A stretch of 64,000 nt of DNA. It comes from Actinoplanes teichomyceticus ATCC 31121. GTDB taxonomy: Bacteria; Actinomycetota; Actinomycetes; Mycobacteriales; Micromonosporaceae. The stretch spans positions 7,485,001 through 7,549,000 of the forward strand of contig NZ_CP023865.1 of the NCBI RefSeq assembly GCF_003711105.1, in the 5' to 3' direction. The position numbers and the translations under genes were made by a program. This document shows positions 61,274-64,000 of the stretch, one piece after another (position 1 is the stretch's first letter; the number at the start of each line of letters is the position of its first letter). The notes beneath the pieces are model-generated. The model searched no databases. It was not told the DNA's origin and was given only the letters and a program-made list of their open reading frames with translations.

Positions 61274-61592
61274 CGGCGGCGTCTTCCAAGACCCTTTCCG
61301 GGTACGACCCGGCCGTCCCGCCCGCGGTCACGCGCCCGCCCCCACACGCGCGAGGTGGCCGCACCCCACATCCGCACCGCGCCGCCAGGCCGCACCCGCA
61401 CCGCGCCGCCGGGCCGCACCGCGCGCCCGAGCCACACCGCGCCGCCAGGCCACACCGCGCGCCCGAGCCACACCGCGCCGCCAGGCCACACCGCGTCGCC
61501 GGGCCGCTTCCCGGAGCGGAGAAGCCGCCGGCTCCGGCTCCGGGGGCGGGCCCGCCCCTGCCGGTGATCGGCTCCGCGCGGACGGCCCCGGA
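61274..61592. other. intergenic region with 18-bp repeats
   Basis: About 320 bp between convergent genes without a supported gene. It holds the 18-bp array at 61373-61504. Confidence 0.6.
61373..61504. repeat. 18-bp tandem repeats, seven to eight copies
   Basis: CACACCGCGCCGCCAGGC and CACACCGCGCGCCCGAGC alternate from about 61397 to 61504, with one 6-bp slip after the first copy at 61373. Confidence 0.82.
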
Positions 61593-62357
61593 TCAGAAGT
61601 CGCCGCCGGAATCGCCGCCACCCCAGCCGCCGCCGGAATCGCCGCCACCCCAGTCGCCGCCGCCGAAGTCGCCGATGCCGTCGGCGTCGCCGAGGTCGCC
61701 GCCGTCCTGCAGGCCGTCCTGGTAGCCGTCGGCGTAGCTGCCGTCGAAGTCACCGAACGCCGGCGAGAACAGCGCATCGAAGACCAGCATCCCGCCGAGG
61801 ACACCGGCGCCCGCGCCGAGCGCGGTCTTCCAGACCGGCGTCGAGTACCACCCGGCCGGCACCGGCCGGCCCTGCACCCGGCCGCCCGGGTAGTAGTACG
61901 GGGTGTCCGGGCCCGGCTGCGGGCCGGCCCGGTACGCGTGCCCCTGCACACTGACCTCCCGCTCCCGGGTGAGCTGCCCGGCGCCGCGGGCCGCGGCCAG
62001 CGGCGGCAGCTCCGGTCCCGGGTCGAGGCCCATCGCGAGCCGGGCGGCCCGGACGTACGCCAGCCCCTCCAGCGCCGACTCACGGGCCAGCTCGAACTGC
62101 CGTACCGTGGTGGCCTGCTGCAACTGGCCACCGGCGGCGTTGTACCGCTCGCTGGCGTCGGCGAGCGCCTGCCGCGCGGCCGGGTCGTCGGCGTGCAGGT
62201 TCATCACCTGGCCGCCGAGTCGCTCGTACCACCGCTGCGCCTCGGCGCGCGCGTCGTCGAGCTGGGTCTGCTTCAGCTTTCCGCCGCCGCGCTGCACGAC
62301 GACGACGATCAGGGCGACGATCGCGACGATGGCCAGGACGAGCAACATGCCGTTCAT
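61593..62357 (-). CDS. membrane-anchored protein with Gly/Asp-rich tail (DUF1542-like)
   Basis: A 254-residue protein. An N-terminal membrane segment (residues 2-22) is followed by a helical region (LDDARAEAQRWYERLGGQV, about 30-110), a Pro/Tyr-rich linker, a second hydrophobic stretch (TALGAGAGVLGGMLVFDALF) and a C-terminal tail of Gly, Asp and Trp repeats such as GGGDSGGGWGGG. Function unknown. Convergent to the PH-domain gene; divergent from rmuC. Confidence 0.75.
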   Translation of the reverse strand: MNGMLLVLAIVAIVALIVVVVQRGGGKLKQTQLDDARAEAQRWYERLGGQVMNLHADDPAARQALADASERYNAAGGQLQQATTVRQFELARESALEGLAYVRAARLAMGLDPGPELPPLAAARGAGQLTREREVSVQGHAYRAGPQPGPDTPYYYPGGRVQGRPVPAGWYSTPVWKTALGAGAGVLGGMLVFDALFSPAFGDFDGSYADGYQDGLQDGGDLGDADGIGDFGGGDWGGGDSGGGWGGGDSGGDF

Positions 62358-62411
62358 GTTTCTCTAGGTACCCCCGATGGTCTTGTCGTACCGTTCTGGC
62401 AATCTGCGGTG

Positions 62412-63545
62412 GTGACGTACTCGACGCTCGCGGTGATCGTGGTCTGCCTGGCAGCCGGCGCCGCCCTGGGCTGGTTGGCCGCGCGGGCCCGCACGGCGGC
62501 CGACATCGCCCGGCTGGAGGCGACCGTGGTCGCGGCCCGTGACGGCGAGCAGCGGCTGGAGCAGTCGATGCGCGCGCTGTCCTATGAGGCGACCGCGCAG
62601 TCGCAGGAGGCGGTGGCCCGGGCGGTCGCGCCGCTGCAGGACACCCTGCGGCGGTACGAGGAGCGCGTCGCCGAGCTGGAACGCGAGCGGGTCGACGCGT
62701 ATGCGGAGCTGCGCGAGCAGGTCCGGGCGATGGGCGCGGTCTCCACCGAGCTGCGCGGCGAGACCCGGCAGCTGGTGTCGGCGCTGCGCACGCCGCAGGT
62801 GCGCGGCCGCTGGGGTGAGCACCAGCTGCGGCGCATCGTGGAGGCGGCCGGGCTGCTGGAGCACTGCGACTTCGCCGAGCAGGTCACCGGCGAGACCGAC
62901 CGGCAGGGGGTACGGCCCGACCTGGTGGTCCGGCTGCACGGCGGGCGCAGCGTGGTGGTGGACGCCAAGGCCCCGCTGGAGGGCTATCTGTCGGCGATGG
63001 AGGCGCGCGACGAGCGCGACCGGGACCTCTTCCTGGACCAGCACGCCCGGCATCTGCGGGCGCATGTGGACGCGCTGTCGGCGAAGGCGTACTGGACGGC
63101 GTTCGAGTCGGCCCCGGATTTCGTGGTGCTGTTCGTGCCGGCCGACCCGTTCCTGGACGCCGCGCTGCAGCGCGACCCGGTGCTGATGGAGTACGCGTTC
63201 CGCCGCAACGTGGTGCTGACGACCCCGGCCACGCTGATCGCGATGCTGCGCACGGTCGCGTTCTCCTGGCGGCAGGAGACGCTGACCGGCAACGCGGTGG
63301 CGGTGCACACCCTGGCGCGGGAGCTCTACGGCCGGCTGTCCACCTTGGGCGAGCACGTGAGCCGGCTCGGGGTGTCACTGAACGCCGCGGTCAGCGCGTA
63401 CAACCGGGCGGTCGGGTCGCTGGAGTCACGGGTGCTGGTCAGCGCCCGCAAGCTCGCCGAGATGGGCGTCTCGGACGACGAGCTGCCGCAGCCGCCGCAG
63501 GTGGAGATCGCGCCCCGGCAGCCGCAGGCGCCCGAGCTCAGCTAG
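62412..63545 (+). CDS. rmuC: RmuC-like DNA recombination protein
   Basis: A 377-residue protein. A membrane segment (residues 4-24) and a coiled coil (about 30-125; [20 protein letters not shown]) precede the RmuC nuclease-like domain: [34 protein letters not shown], and [19 protein letters not shown]. The Asp-Ala-Lys triad supports a PD-(D/E)xK fold. GTG 62412 or 62409. Its TAG shares CTAG with the convergent ispH stop. Confidence 0.92.
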   Translation: MTYSTLAVIVVCLAAGAALGWLAARARTAADIARLEATVVAARDGEQRLEQSMRALSYEATAQSQEAVARAVAPLQDTLRRYEERVAELERERVDAYAELREQVRAMGAVSTELRGETRQLVSALRTPQVRGRWGEHQLRRIVEAAGLLEHCDFAEQVTGETDRQGVRPDLVVRLHGGRSVVVDAKAPLEGYLSAMEARDERDRDLFLDQHARHLRAHVDALSAKAYWTAFESAPDFVVLFVPADPFLDAALQRDPVLMEYAFRRNVVLTTPATLIAMLRTVAFSWRQETLTGNAVAVHTLARELYGRLSTLGEHVSRLGVSLNAAVSAYNRAVGSLESRVLVSARKLAEMGVSDDELPQPPQVEIAPRQPQAPELS

Positions 63546-64000
63546 CCTGCGCGGCCTTCATGTCGCGGCGCAGCTCCTGCGGCAGCGAGAAGGTCAGCCG
63601 CTCCTCGGCGGTGGTGAACTCGGTGACCTCGCCGAACCCGCGCTCGGCGAGGTGCGCCAGCACCTCCATGACCAGTTCGTCGGGGACGCTGGCGCCGGAC
63701 GAGACGCCGACCGTGGTGGCGCCCTCCAGCCACTCGTCGCGGATCTCGGAGGCGTAGTCGACCAGGTGACCGGCGCGGGCGCCGGCGCCGAGGGCGACCT
63801 CGACCAGCCGCACCGAGTTCGAGGAGTTGGTGGAGCCGACCACGATCACCACGTCGCACTCCGGCGCGATCTCCTTGATCACGTGCTGGCGGTTGGACGT
63901 GGCGTAGCAGATGTCGTCGCTGGGTGGCGACTGCAGCAGCGGCAGCCGGGTCTTGAGCCGGGCCACGGTCTCCATGGTCTCGTCGACCGAGAGCGTGGTC
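63542..64000 (-). CDS. ispH: 4-hydroxy-3-methylbut-2-enyl diphosphate reductase IspH, 3' part
   Basis: The C-terminal 152 residues of the iron-sulfur enzyme that makes IPP/DMAPP in the MEP pathway. Visible are ICYATSNRQ with a cluster Cys, [20 protein letters not shown], the [16 protein letters not shown] segment with conserved Ser residues, and LPQELRRDM. The gene continues beyond the right edge. No damage in the part present. Confidence 0.93.
   Translation of the reverse strand, partial: DHALGRRDHGDRGPAQDPAAAAAVATQRRHLLRHVQPPARDQGDRAGVRRGDRGRLHQLLELGAAGRGRPRRRRPRRSPGRLRLRDPRRVAGGRHHGRRLVRRQRPRRTGHGGAGAPRRARVRRGHRVHHRRGAADLLAAAGAAPRHEGRAG

Overview
The window is very GC-rich and gene-dense, with ATG/GTG starts and stop/start overlaps at most operon junctions. 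It encodes mycothiol biosynthesis (MshB), an actinobacterial-type DapD, a 7Fe ferredoxin next to DapC and a single-anchor (Sdh1-type) succinate dehydrogenase. This fits a filamentous actinomycete, most likely of the Micromonosporaceae (Actinoplanes-like). That placement is inference; no rRNA is present to prove it. I see no tRNA, rRNA, CRISPR array, insertion sequence or prophage gene.

Layout. 1-3.5 kb: 5' part of a UvrD-type helicase and two coupled LOG-family genes. 3.6-9.8 kb: lysine/diaminopimelate neighbourhood (dapE and dapD divergent, lysG/lysE), a MerR regulator fused to a sliding-clamp-like domain, and a methyltransferase. 10.3-12.8 kb: a cluster of secreted or membrane-anchored proteins, one carrying an 11-residue repeat array. 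12.9-20.9 kb: SDR, the fdxA-dapC-SIMPL operon, GNAT, mshB operon, and an S9 peptidase-like protein without its catalytic residues. 21.3-28.1 kb: tldD-tldE and sdhC-sdhA-sdhB. 28.5-31.4 kb: two GNATs, an XRE-cupin regulator, AlkB. 32.1-46.9 kb: a large catabolic locus. 46.9-64 kb: Nudix, small proteins, peptidase E, G5 protein, MarR/TetR regulators, PAP2, YchF, Ada-AlkA, Ogt, a Gfo/Idh oxidoreductase, PH-domain protein, RmuC and the 3' end of ispH.

The most interesting system is the catabolic locus at 32.1-46.9 kb. A Liv-type ABC importer is coupled to two SDRs, a phosphotransferase-family kinase and an acyl-CoA dehydrogenase (together a split ACAD10/11), and a TetR. It is followed by an alcohol dehydrogenase, an aldehyde dehydrogenase, a second TetR and an acyl-CoA ligase. 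The kinase/dehydrogenase/SDR/ligase set resembles the known 4-hydroxyacyl-CoA route (ACAD11 in animals, LvaA/C/D/E for levulinate in Pseudomonas putida). A palindrome with core CACT-N3-AGTG occurs at the first promoter and again before the enzyme genes, suggesting one regulon.

Two further patterns run through the window. First, at least thirteen short tandem-repeat arrays are present. Those inside genes have unit lengths divisible by three and sit in apparent surface loops, while most of those between genes do not. Second, at least fourteen genes have a TANNNT hexamer ending 6-7 nt before the start codon (one more has 8 nt), the signature of leaderless transcription.
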